From: Galdieria partita
Taxonomy: Eukaryota; Rhodophyta; Bangiophyceae; Galdieriales; Galdieriaceae
Assembly: GCA_025991245.1 (NCBI GenBank)
Contig: BQMJ01000016.1
Location: forward strand, 186,001-250,000
Length of the DNA stretch: 64,000 nucleotides
Direction: 5' to 3'
How positions within the stretch are numbered: position 1 is the stretch's first letter; each line of letters begins with the position of its first letter. The position numbers and the translations under genes are program-made. This document shows, in pieces, positions 11,233-22,343 of this stretch. Below the pieces are notes generated by a model. That model was not told where the DNA came from, did no database searches, and saw only the letters and a program-made list of their open reading frames with translations.

Positions 11233-14134
11233 ATGGAGAAGCTCATTCCTGCAGTTAATAAGCTACAAGATGTATTTGGACAGCTGGGACTTGACTCACC
11301 TGTTGACTTGCCCCAAATAATGGTGGTTGGAAGCCAGAGCTCTGGAAAGTCTTCTGTGCTGGAAGCTTTTGTAGGAAGAGACTTTTTGCCTAGGGGTTCT
11401 GGTATTGTGACAAGGAGGCCAACTATTGTTCAAATGATACAAACAAAACCTGACAAGCTAAAGGGGGAACAGGAAGAAGTGGATAAAACGGTCGAGAAAA
11501 AGGGAAAACAGCAAGAAGACGACACTGAAAAGGACACCGTAAGTTTTGCTTTGTTCTAAGAATTCGTTTATTGTACTCACATTGTGCTTAGAAATATGGT
11601 GACGAATGGGTAGAGTTTTTACATATTCCTAACAAGCGTTTTTTCGATTTTGAACAAGTCCGACAAGAAATAGAAGCAGAAACTGACCGGACAACAGGAA
11701 AGAACAAAGGAATTTCCCCAAAACCAATCAACTTGAAAGTTTATTCCCCCAATGTCGTTGACCTTACAGTGGTGGACCTTCCCGGTTTAACAAAGGTTTT
11801 TTATTTTTGGTTCTTGTGACTTACCATACTAAAAAGTAGTATGATAGGTTCCCGTGGGAGATCAACCTGATGATATTGAAAAGCTTATTCGTGCTATGAT
11901 TATGTCATATATTGAAAGGCCCAATGCTATTATCCTAGCAGTTCACCCTGCGAATGCTGACTTGGCCACTTCAGATGCGTTACAAATGGCAAAGGTTTGA
12001 GTTGTTATCAAGGCCTAATGTTTTTCTTGTGCTTAATAATACTACTTTTTAGAGTGTGGATCCTGAGGGCGACCGTACTATTGGTGTTATTACAAAACTT
12101 GACTTGATGGACAAAGGAACCGATGCGTTAGAGTGGTTGCAAGGAAAAGTTTACAAATTGAAGAGAGGATATGTCGGTGTTGTGAACCGATCACAAGCAG
12201 ATATCAATTCGCACAAATCAATCCAGGAGGTAAGCTGAAAGTAGTTGTCTTTTTATTCGGTTTGAATTCTAAACGTTTTTTTTGAATATAGGCGAGAGAG
12301 GCAGAGAAGCGGTTCTTTAAAGAACATCCAGTTTATAAGAGTTTTGCAGACCAAATGGGTTCTGAATATTTAGCAAACAAACTTTCAGGAATGTTGATGG
12401 AACATATACGCAAGTGTCTTCCGGATTTGCGTACCAAAATCAACTCACAGTTAAAAGAGAAACAGAAAGAGTTGTTCAAATTAGGTATTGAATAAGGTTT
12501 CATAGTGACTTTATTTTGAATATTCTTCAACTTTTTAGGTTCTGCCCTTGGGGATAATGAAGATATTGGGGCGGCACTACTTAGCATCATCAATCATTAT
12601 GCAATGGAATTTAATCAAGCTTTAGAAGGAAAGGCACATGAAGTGATTTCTGCAACTGAACTCTATGGCGGTGCTAGGTTAGTTTTATTCAAAACTTTTT
12701 ACCAGAAAACTCACTGCTTTTGAAAGAATCAATTATATATTTCATGATATTTACGCTAAAGAACTGGACAAAATGGATCCCTTTGAAGACTTGACTTTGG
12801 ATGACATGAGAACAGCTATCCGCAATGCAACGGTTGGTATTTGTTTGGAGATACTGAAGAGACATTTTGCTTACTTTCCTTGAAGGGTCACCGTTCGTCA
12901 TTGTTCATTCCAGAATACGGCTTTGATTTGCTTATCAAGAAACAAATAGAAAAGTTCAATTTACCTGCTCAGACTTGTGTAGACTTGGTATATAATGAAT
13001 TGCAAAGACTAGCAGTTGCTTTAGATCATGACGACTTGGCAAGATTCGAACGCTTGGAATCACGTTTGGGTGAAGTAACAGGAGAATTGCTGAGACGTCT
13101 TAAAGAGCCAACTTCTCAAGTGGTTTGTGTTGTTATTAGAATTGCTTGAGTGACGAACTGACCAGAGCTCGCAATAGGTTGCTGATTTAGTGGATATGGA
13201 GATTTCGTATATCAATACTCGTCATCCAGATTTTATTGGAGGCAATCGAGCCATGACTAAACTTTTTCGTTCCATGCAAGCAGCAGAAGAGCGACAACGT
13301 GCCGCAGCAGCTGCAGCTCAAGGTCAACCTCAAAACATGCCACAAGGAGGTGGATATCCTCCCAATTCTGCACAACAGTCTCCTCCACAAGGATCTCCCA
13401 CTGGACCTGGAGGAAGAGGTCTTCCACCACCCAATCAACAACAGCAACAGCAGCAACCATCGACAACCGGTCGTACTTCCTTTCAGGGACCGCGTCCACA
13501 ACAAAATGCTGTTGGTGGTGGTCCTCAACCAGCACAACCTCCTCAACAACAATCACAGTCAGCTAATCAACCTTACAACTATTATAATGGACAACCCAAT
13601 AGCAATGCAACCGAAGAAAATGCTATGGATGAACAAGACAGGAAGCTTGAAGATGGAGCTGATGATATTAGCTTGTATAATGTTCCAGAGCATATAAAGG
13701 TAAGAAGGATGTTGTGTTTTTGAGTATTATTGATTGAACTGTACAATAGGCTGGAAATGGTCGTCCATTGAATGAAAGAGAACACATGGAAATTGAAATG
13801 ATACGGACGTTGTTACAAAGTTATTTTGACGTGGTCCGAAAGAATTTACAAGATTATGTGCCCAAAGCTATTATGAAATTCTTGGTTCTCAAGGTGAGTT
13901 TGATGATCATGATTGCATCAGGTTAATTGCTAATTATTGTATGTCAAGTTTCGAGATGAGTTACATAGCGAATTGGTAACGAGCTTGTACAAGGAAGATA
14001 ATCCAGAGGAACTTTTACAAGAGTCTTCGGAAACGACTGAGAAACGTAAAGAATTGAGGAAGATGATTACTATCCTCAAACGAGCTAGTCAAGTTATCAA
14101 TGAAGTGAGAGAAGCAGAGAATGCCGAATCATGA
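11233..14134 (+). CDS. Dynamin-related GTPase (DRP3/Dnm1/Vps1 type)
   Basis: Large membrane-remodelling GTPase. The order of parts is a GTPase domain with G1 [13 protein letters not shown]2 TRRPT, G3 DLPGLTK and G4 TKLD, then a middle/stalk region with KNATGHRSSLF-like sequence and [12 protein letters not shown], a Pro/Gln/Gly-rich low-complexity insert (about 13300-13600, including a glutamine run near 13434-13455), and a GED ending [15 protein letters not shown]. There is no PH domain and no transmembrane segment. This fits the mitochondrial/peroxisomal fission class (Dnm1/DRP3), with Vps1 as an alternative. About ten introns are present. The first in-frame ATG is 11233 ([19 protein letters not shown]), the family's usual N-terminus. 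An insert rich in Glu/Lys occurs in the GTPase domain near 11460-11540. Confidence 0.92.
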
Positions 14135-14198
14135 ACACATGATTAATTTCTGTAAAGTTTTGTGGTTTTATATAAACAAGAAAAATTCAATTTGCTGG

Positions 14199-15381
14199 TC
14201 AATGTTTCTTTTCCTTTTTGCTCAGAACTTCTTCTGGATTAACTTCACCATGTCTCAATACTGATAACGGTGCTGGTTCGTCTGCACGTTTTGTATGTAA
14301 AAGGTTGGCTTTCAAGTGATTGACATCTCGATGATTTGCTTCATCTGCCCTTACTGCCAACACTACATCTCTTAAACGTGCATTACTGTCCAACTGCCAA
14401 TAATCGATAGCAATCTGTGGAGCCTATTATTCCATATGTCAGTTTTTCCATGGCAAATGCATTGACAGATTACGAACTGGAATATTGGCATGCAATCCAC
14501 TATCAATTCCCTTCAGATATTCGGTATAGGATATGATTGCTTCTTCTTCCAAATAACCAACAATACGATGAGCAGTTTTCGGAGACCTAATTCATTCGAT
14601 AACTCAGAACGGAAATCTCATAAAGCAAGAAAGATGACTTACAGTATGTAAATCATGGTATAAAAGGCAAAGAAGCCTCCTTGTGTAATAAGCACCAACA
14701 AACGCTCCAAATAATTTGGCTTTGCAATGGACATAAATGTCACTAGATGCATTCTTTCGTTCTCCGCTTCATCTAAAAGTACTCGAATCCAACCACCTGA
14801 AGGTGCGAATCTTCTAAGGCATCGAAAGTGTGTCAGCATACCTCCTACCATTCCAGGAACAGCTGCTACAGTTTCTAATACTACAGCTCGATGTCCATAT
14901 CTCTTTTGGAAAAAAGCATCGGCAAAAAATCTCAAAAATTTCACTATCCCTAAAGCAACTCTATCTCTAAAGTCCAAAGGAGTATGATGCCTCTGAAGAT
15001 CTATGCTGAGATTGGGTTTGTAGGTATGTTCTGGAAGAAAACTTCTCCACTAGTAATAGCCAAGTTTCAAGATATGTGGAAACTAAGTCGAGTTCTTACC
15101 TTCCAAGGATACTTTGGGTCCCTTTTGTCCAATTTTTCTGCAACAGGCTGATATGGTGTTATGGGCTCCTCAACTTTGGACTGTTGTTGTGACTTCTGTT
15201 CCGCATATGAACGAGTCCAAAGTGGATAGGAAGCCCTCCATACATCTTTGATGTCCTTCTGGATATTTGACCATTGCAACGGAGTATATTGTCTATAGTA
15301 CTTTACTGCAGAATAATTTGCAGTTCGTGATAAATAATTTCTTCCAAACGGTGCAATACGTTTCACTAGTTGACGAAACAT
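14199..15381 (-). CDS. AOX: Mitochondrial alternative oxidase
   Basis: Inner-membrane di-iron ubiquinol oxidase that bypasses complexes III and IV. ATG 15381 opens a basic, Ser/Tyr-rich presequence ([19 protein letters not shown]). Five short exons follow. The di-iron ligands are recognisable as [15 protein letters not shown]-like (here [15 protein letters not shown]), [11 protein letters not shown] (E and ExxH) and [12 protein letters not shown] (E and ExxH). The membrane-associated stretch [10 protein letters not shown] lies between them. It ends at 14199, 64 bp from the dynamin stop (convergent). The N-terminal regulatory Cys of angiosperm AOX is not apparent in the part I can read, so redox dimer control is not supported. 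Confidence 0.95.
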
Positions 15382-16247
15382 GCTGTGATTCAAAGTGGAT
15401 ACTAAACCACAGAAATTTTTCAAAGAATTATTTGAAGAGATTTTGTGTAAGTTGTTGCATCAAATGCTTACTGCACATTGGCACTGGATGAGTAAGCTAT
15501 AGTAAAGCAAGTGTTGAAAGGGGTTAAGAATCTGTTATTCTCATTTTACTTTTGAACAAGGGTTACTCTCTTTTCTGTCCATTTTTTTGTAGAGTATATA
15601 TCCTTACACTTAAGCAGCTCCTAATCAAAGCAACTATAACAATATGGCTCTGTCAGAAACAAAACTAAGTGGAAGCTTTTGCTTTTTTGTTGTTGGTTTA
15701 GGCTGTGGTAGCAACTCATGGCCCTGAATTTTCTGAGAAATACGTGATAATTTGGGAAAGCAATTAGGTGCAAGCTATTGTCGAATGACAAATTTTGTAA
15801 GCAAGAAGACTAGATTACTTTTGTTATTTGCTAGAGGATAATTTCATTTGATTGTATTCAACCCTTGCGAAGGATTTGAGCTGCTCTGTTATTCAAATTC
15901 TGTTCTGTTCGATGGAGCTCACCTGGCAGACGCCTTTACAAGAGAATGTATGGAAGGGTGTTGGATACATTTAGCAAAACCGAGAGACTAGATTCATGTG
16001 TCTTGTCTACCGTTTGATTGTGTAGTGCTCAAATAACTTTTGAAAGACTGCGGTATGTGTGTGTGGCTGTAAAGAGAAATGGAAGTGAATATTACCTCCT
16101 CCCAAAGGAATGCGACCAAGTTGTTTCAGAATACACCGAATGTTACAATACAAACTTGGAAATGTAAAAATTGCAAAGTTAAAAACAAAGTTGTTTGGTA
16201 TCATTGAAACTTGGCTCCAAATACGGACAAGTCTTCTCACAAAACAT
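15382..16247. other. Long spacer without a supported gene
   Basis: This 866-bp stretch separates the AOX start from the GCVH stop, and so is one of the longest spacers in the window. A 77-codon open frame on the minus strand (16007-16240) has a biased, unconvincing composition and no neighbours to splice to. I looked for tRNA A/B boxes, U1-U6 snRNA 5' sequences and SRP or RNase P signatures by eye and found none. It may hold the AOX promoter, the GCVH 3' UTR or an unrecognised ncRNA. Confidence 0.5.
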
Positions 16248-16871
16248 TTAATGACTTGATTTCTCTTGAGTTGTTTTCAGGTATGCTGCTTCATCCATCA
16301 ACTGATCCAGTTCTTTAGGATTTTGAATCTGTGTTGAAAAGGTTGAACAATGTATTAGAAATGACCCAACAACATATCTATTACGTACCTTGAGTTTTAT
16401 TAACCAGCCTTCACCTAAGCTATCTTTGTTAATCAAAGAAGGATCCTCTTGTAACTTGCTATTGATATCCAAGACCTGTCCAGATACGGGAGAGTATACA
16501 TCACTCGCTGCCTAATTCGTGAAAGGATATCAAGTAGATAGAACTCTTCCTCTAGTTCCTTACCTTGACAGACTCTACAGCACCAAAAGTTGACTTGGCT
16601 TCCAAATCAAGACCTTTTTCAGGTAAATCAACATAGACTACCTCACCCAACTCTTCTGCTGCGTGCTTTGAAATACCAACAGTCCCAACATCGTCTTCCA
16701 CTTTGATCCACTCGTGAGTTGCTGCGTATTTGCGAACATCTGTGCCTTTACAAACTTGAAAAAGATAATCTTGCACAAAGTAAAAAACTTACTAAAGTTT
16801 CTACACGGATTAAGTAGACGAGAAGAGTGTCTTAGTGTCCAGCCTTTGGAACACAACGTATATCGTAGCAT
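16248..16871 (-). CDS. GCVH: Glycine cleavage system H protein
   Basis: Lipoyl carrier of the mitochondrial glycine decarboxylase complex, shuttling the aminomethyl group between the P, T and L proteins. The model joins 16871-16793, 16754-16564, 16511-16389 and 16328-16248 (157 aa). The first exon gives a presequence ([18 protein letters not shown]). The mature part shows [32 protein letters not shown], the lipoyl-lysine context ESVK at the second exon boundary, and [13 protein letters not shown], with GEGWLIKLK further on. The lipoylated Lys is in FGAVESVK. The four-exon sum is divisible by three and the length is normal for a precursor. The gene is complete. Confidence 0.95.
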
Positions 16872-17055
16872 ACTCTAGAAAAAAATTCGGTCAACATGGC
16901 ATCGATGAATACACAATAAGCCAATCTCTTTGGATAACCAATCGTAAATAAGAAATACAACAAGTCTACTTACCAAACTACTTCCCCAAAACAAAGACAT
17001 GAACTGAATTTTCTCCACAAAATAAATTCTCTTTGTATATTATCATACGATTAGG

Positions 17056-18520
17056 ATGGACTCGAAAGAGTTGGATGAGTTGGTATCTACAGCAGTATCT
17101 TATTTATCAGTCCACGGCTCAGTTATGAACGACACCAAAGAAAATGACTCTAAACTGGTCCATGCGCCTTTTGCGTTATATCCTTCGGCTGTTCCCAAAG
17201 ATTGCTTTGAACTAGCCTGGAAGTTGGCTCCTCTGTTCAATTTATTGGCTTTTCGGATGTCCAACTGTCCTGAATATTTACTGAAGTGAGAAGAGTTCGG
17301 TATTTTATGTAGATCACTCATTGATTGTGTCAAGACATTTAGAATCTCTAACAACTATTGACGAATTCAGTGGCAAACTCATACAGCTTTACAAGGAAAC
17401 GATTCAGGAACGTGGAAGACAAAGGCAACCCTATCAGTTGGGTATCTTGCGTTCTGACTACTTCATTGATGTTGTACAAGGAAAGTCAACTCTGAAACAA
17501 ATAGAGTTGAATACCATCGCTTCCTCATTTGCGGCACTAGGACAAAGGGTAGCAGAGTGGCATCAAGTAGCTCGTTCATTATTCGACAAGGCGCAAACAA
17601 TTAATGGAGATCTACCTCCTATTAAAAACGTCGAAAGTTTTGTTCAAGCTATGAAGGAAGCGCATTCTTTGTATAATGATTCTGAAAGTAGGATTTTATT
17701 TGTAGTGCAACCTAATGAGCGGAACAAGTATGATCAAGAAATGATACGATGGGAACTTTGGAAGCAGTTCGGTATCCAAAGTTTGAGAAGAACTTTGAAG
17801 GAAATAGAAGAACAAGTTGATCGCTCGAGGCTTCCTGAGAAACTCATACTGGTTTCTTGCAACAACGAGAGAATTCCTATTTCAGTTGTATATTTCCGAG
17901 CAGGATACTCACCAGATGATTATCCATCGGAGCGAGAATGGAATGCCAGAAAAATCATTGAATGGAGTGATTCTATAAAATGTCCTTCCTTAGGTTTGCA
18001 TTTGGTTGGAATGAAGAAGATACAACAAGTAATAAGTGAACCTGGAGAACTGGAACTATTTTTTCAAGACAGGCCTGAAGAAGCAGCGCTTATTCGGTCT
18101 TGCTTTGCGGAACAATATAGTTTGGAACCTTCTGTTCAACATTTTGGAATAGAATTGGCACAAGCGCATCCCTATGACTATGTGTTAAAGCCCCAAAGAG
18201 AAGGAGGTGGTAACAATTTATATGGAAATAGAATGCTCCAACTCATTCATCGAGCTTCCAAAGAAGAACTGAGTGCCTATATTTTGATGAAATTGTTAAG
18301 ACCGAAAGAATATCCCAACTACTTAGTTCGAAATGGAGTTGCCTTATTTGGAAATTGTATTAGTGAATTGGGTATATTTGGAGTTTTTCTTTCTTCGGGC
18401 GATGAATTGCTTTTCAATCAACCGATGGGACATTTGTTGAGAACCAAATGGACTCAACAAGAAGATGGTGGTGTTGCTGCTGGAAATGCCTTTTTAGATA
18501 GTCCACTTTTAACTAGATAA
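17056..18520 (+). CDS. GSS: Eukaryotic-type glutathione synthetase
   Basis: ATP-grasp ligase joining gamma-glutamylcysteine and glycine, the last step of glutathione synthesis. Two exons, 17056-17285 and 17335-18520 (471 aa, the usual length). Signatures are RSDYFIDV (substrate site), KQIELNTIASSFAALG, the nucleotide-binding Gly-rich loop KPQREGGGNNLYGN, and the C-terminal GVAAGNAFLDSPLL (the alanine-rich lid motif of this family). The 49-nt intron joins LLK to HLESLTTIDEF and restores frame. The stop codon is followed after a single base by the ATG of the next gene on the same strand, which is remarkable for a eukaryote. Confidence 0.95.
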
Positions 18521-18521
18521 T

Positions 18522-19658
18522 ATGACTTGTTTCTTATGCCCTTTTGTAAGGAGAACAAGTTGCTTTACCATTCTGCTTCCTCGACAACTTGGAGTAGCAA
18601 AAAGGAACTTGGTTCCTCAGCGTTACTTTGGTGAGCGAACTCTCACCTGCGTTGTTCGTCCCAAGTACCCCACTAGTCATCGAGTTTATACTTTGTCTTT
18701 TTACAGACATAAAAGTGAAAGTGTTGAACCAAGTTTGACTACTTTTCCTAATCCTATTATACTTCAGAACGGTGACAAAACCATACACTTGTTAGGCACA
18801 GCTCATGTTTCGGAAACAAGTGCCGACGAAGTACGCAAACTCATAAAAAGAGTACGACCACAACAGGTACGTAGCAGAAAGAACTGAAACACAGTCAATA
18901 ATAGAGAAAGCCACCTCTAGGTGGTTGTAGAACTAGACGCTGACAGAGCCAGGAAATTGAGAGAGTCTCCTTCAGAAGAAAGAAGCTTTCCTGAAATTTT
19001 CAAAATGTTTCTGGAAAAGGAAGTTCCAGTTTCTGCCAGACTTTTCGAACTTTCCATTCGTACGACATATTCTTTGTTGCGAAGAGCAGGTTTCGTTCCA
19101 GGGTTGGAGTTTTTAGCTGCAGTTGATGAAGCTCAAAGAATTCAAGCCCAAGTTGTATATGGAGACAGGCACTTCAAAGACACTGTAAAAAGAGTTGGAA
19201 AGGGGTTGGAAGGAAAACCCCTTTCTTTAATAAGACAACTTTTTCACGTCGATGCTTCAGAAGTAGAGCATATTTTTAGGGATTCTGGTGGTTTGCAAGG
19301 TTCAGTCGAGAAACTTTTGGACAGAAGAAATGTACAGCTGTTAGTTCAGTTCATGAGAAGAGCAGTACCACCACTAGCTCACGTATTGTTAGACGAAAGG
19401 GACTTGTATCTTTTAAGGGCACTCAAGTCGCAACCTGGTCCTCAAGTGGTTGGCGTAGTAAGTTAAATATTGTTCTCCAAAGTTGCATATGTTGAATAAC
19501 TCTTTTTTATTGCAAGGTTGGTATGGTGCGTATTGTAGTTTTGTAAAAAAAATAAGTTTGAAATTTACTTGAGCTAGGCTCATCTAGAAGGCATCGAAAG
19601 TAACTGGCACCTGGACTTGGAAACTATCCAAAGAAAAATTGATGAAATAGAAAAATAA
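18522..19658 (+). CDS. TraB/PrgY-domain protein with a 9-nt microexon
   Basis: TraB-domain (TIKI/TRABD-like) protein; the exact reaction in this family is not settled, and organellar membrane or protease-like roles are proposed. The model joins 18522-18866, 18921-19457, 19517-19525 and 19578-19658 (323 aa). Motifs are LLGTAHVSETSADEV near residue 90, VVVELDADRARKL at the second exon, and the C-terminal GH-like VVGVVGMAHLEGIE. The last motif is only assembled if the 9-nt exon GTTGGTATG is used. The first 70 residues are basic and Ser/Thr/Arg-rich, probably an organelle transit peptide. The start lies 1 bp after the glutathione synthetase stop. Confidence 0.85.
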
Positions 19659-19781
19659 CCGATATCTGTTGGTTCTTGACTATACAGTATTGACAATTGT
19701 AGAATAGTGCTATCAAACGAGGAATATTATCGACTGCCAAAACTTTAACAAGCTTATCCGTTTTCTTCTATTGCCTATACA

Positions 19782-20375
19782 TCAGAAGATTGCATATTTC
19801 CTGTTGGCACGACAACGTAAGTACAAATACTTTTTGCTCTCCTCTGCTTCTTGCATCCATTCATCGTACAAGATCTTGGCAAGTCCTTCACTCTGATGAA
19901 GGTCAATTATCTCTCTAGCGAGGCGTTGGGTTGTTGACTCTTCCAACCTGTTCCTAGCAGCTTCCCTACGCAACTTTAAGTGACTTTCAACAAACTCATA
20001 TTGTTTTAATAGTACCAAATAAAATCTGCCGCTTTTGTCCACTGTTGTGTTTGAGTCAACGTAGCAGGTACTGGTATAAACTTCTTTTTGACTTTGAAGT
20101 TTTTGGTTCCAATAGGGGGTGTGATTTTCAAAAATGCTTCGTGAACGAATTTCAAAGGACTATGCATACAAGTCAACATCTCAACTCTATTCTACAACGT
20201 GCAAGCAAACTCACTTCTCTACCTGGGCTTCACTTTTGAGAAATTCTAAACAATCGTCCACTATTTTGCGAGTTTCCTTTCTGCTTGCTACCAACTCTCC
20301 ATTTATCCTCATCATAGACTTTGATATTTTACTTAAAATAGGGTCCGTCGCAGCTAGGGTGGAAGCAACAGGCAT
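19782..20375 (-). CDS. Organellar (mitochondrial) ribosomal protein uS7
   Basis: Small-subunit head protein contacting the 3' major domain of the small rRNA and the E/P-site tRNA. The model joins 20375-20215, 20159-20016 and 19983-19782 (168 aa; the sum divides by three). It reads NPLKFVHEAFLKITPPIGTK, then KFIPVPATLTQ (compare the bacterial YQVPVEV strand), then RLAREIIDLHQSEGLAKIL (compare LANEILDA...G.A.K.RE). It ends with a basic RCRANRKYAIF. The similarity is moderate, so uS7m is an inference from the pattern of the last two thirds. The final intron is only 32 nt, unusually short even here. The start lies 23 bp downstream of the MiaB stop on the same strand. Confidence 0.62.
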
Positions 20376-20398
20376 GGCAAATAACGGTATTTATTCTT

Positions 20399-22343
20399 CT
20401 AATGAAGTTGTTTCCCCAACAGACAAAATGCTCGAGCTTCCGTTATCATTACTTGTACCAATTTTCCTCTTTGACTTTCAATATTTCCTTGAAAATAAAC
20501 AACCTTATTTGTACGAGTTCTTCCAGTTACTTGACCAGGAAACTTCTCACTTTCTTTTTCAACCAAAACCTCTTCTATTCGCCCAAGGTATCTTTGGCTA
20601 CGCAAATACGCATCTAGTTCATTTCTACGATTAATACGTCTTAAACGGTCCAATTTGATGGACTCTTCTATTTGATCTTCTCTCTTTGCTGCAGATGTAT
20701 TCGGTCGAGGAGAATAAGCAGCAGTATGTACTTGATCAAATTTTACTCTTTCCATAAGACGCAGCGTATCTTCAAACTGCTCTTCCGTCTCCCCCGGAAA
20801 TCCTACTATGGCATCTGCTGTGATACTGGCATCAGGTATATACTTGTAGTTAATTAGATATAATACGGTTATTCAATATAGTAAAGCATACCTTGCGAAT
20901 ATTCTCCACTATTTGTAAATATCTCTCTGCTGTATATCCACGGGCCATGTTCTTCAACACTTGATTGTTTCCACTCTGAAATGGAATATGAAAATTTTCA
21001 CACACTTTTTTCAATTCCGCACAGGCTTTGATAAGTCTTTCCGTGAAATAACGAGGATGTGATGTCGTGAATCTGAATCGTTCGATACCCTCCACATCGT
21101 GAATATAGTACAACAAGTTTGTAAAATTCTCTCGAGGACGCCAGTCTCTTCCGTAAGCATCAATATTCTGACCTAAGAGAACAACCTCTTTGTAACCCAA
21201 TGATGCAAGATGACGAATTTCTTCCTTTATAGCTTCCTTCGAACGGCTTTGTTCTCTTCCACGAACAAAGGGAACTACACAATAAGTACAATTTTCATTA
21301 CAGCCGTAGATAATATTAACCCAGGCAGTAACGGAACTTTCTCTATGAGGTTGGAACAAGTCTTCCATAATATGCGTAGGCTCTGTAGCCACCAACTGAT
21401 ACCCATTCCATACACTCACTAATAAATCACCAAGTCGGTTAGCATACTGTGGACCAACGACTAAATCTACCTCTGGTAGCCTGCGGATAAGTTTTTCTCC
21501 CTCTTGTTGAGCAACACAGCCCGCTACAATAATTGTCATTCGGGGATTCGATCTCTTTTTCTTGATAAACGAGCCCAGATGAGAGTATAGCTTCTGTTCA
21601 GCGTGTTCACGAATAGAACATGTGTTAATCAAGTACACATCCGCATTTATAGGATCCCAACGTAAACCCAATCCTCTCAATTCACTTTCCATTCTTTCAG
21701 AGTCAGCCTTGTTCATTTGACAGCCCAAAGTCTCAATATAATATGTTCTTGCTATTCCTTGTACCTCGCCGGCTTTTCCAAACCTTTCACGCAGAAAGGA
21801 TACCTGCAAACTGTACTGAATGTCTTCAACTCTATAAACAAGCCAGCCGGTAGTAGTGCGCATTTTATGAACGGTGCGCGGAGGTTGTACAAAGAATTGC
21901 TCTACAACTGTTCTATCTTTCACAGCCAACAAAGTAGTTGGGTTCTCTTCGTATGGCAAAAAAATCCAACCCAAGTCACCTCCTTTATCTTTCGAACTGT
22001 GGTCCTTTGAAATAAGTCTCGCCAAGTCTTCCATTGAGGTTCCTTTCTTTATCTCGTTCAAACAGTAGTCAGCCATTTGCTCCGTCTCAACCAATATTTG
22101 ACGTATGCGTACTGCTACTTTCTTTTCAGTTCCTTGGATAGGTACTTTCTGATTTTCAGGTTGTGCCAAAACTCCCATCGTGACCTTTATCCTTTTCAAC
22201 AAGGGTGTGTTTTGCTTCGAACAAAAGGCTTCTCTGCATCGTCTTCCGATACTCGCTTTTTTGCAAGCATACAAGTAATTCTTCCAGGTTATTTGTGTGA
22301 TAAAACCTTTGGTTGACCTGTTGAAGTCGTAAGATTTATCCAT
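20399..22343 (-). CDS. Parvulin-type PPIase fused to MiaB (tRNA ms2i6A methylthiotransferase)
   Basis: Two exons, 22343-20892 and 20842-20399 (631 aa). After a basic leader, residues about 70-175 resemble a parvulin rotamase: [33 protein letters not shown], and [11 protein letters not shown] at the end. Residues about 195-630 are a complete MiaB. They contain [35 protein letters not shown] and [12 protein letters not shown] (three UPF0004 cluster cysteines), the radical-SAM CxxxCxxC in [75 protein letters not shown], and a TRAM domain. The MiaB part looks cyanobacterial, suggesting plastid ancestry and location. Both halves lie in one uninterrupted frame. ATG 22343 overlaps the kinase stop by 8 nt. 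ATG 22178 would remove the leader. Confidence 0.9.

Noticed and set aside
13187-13785. Several frames opposite or offset from the dynamin Gln/Pro-rich insert
   Set aside because: They are shadows of the repetitive CAA/CCA-rich coding sequence.
16007-16240. 77-codon minus-strand open frame downstream of GCVH
   Set aside because: It has no family likeness, sits in the GCVH 3' flank, and its composition looks like chance in AT-rich DNA.
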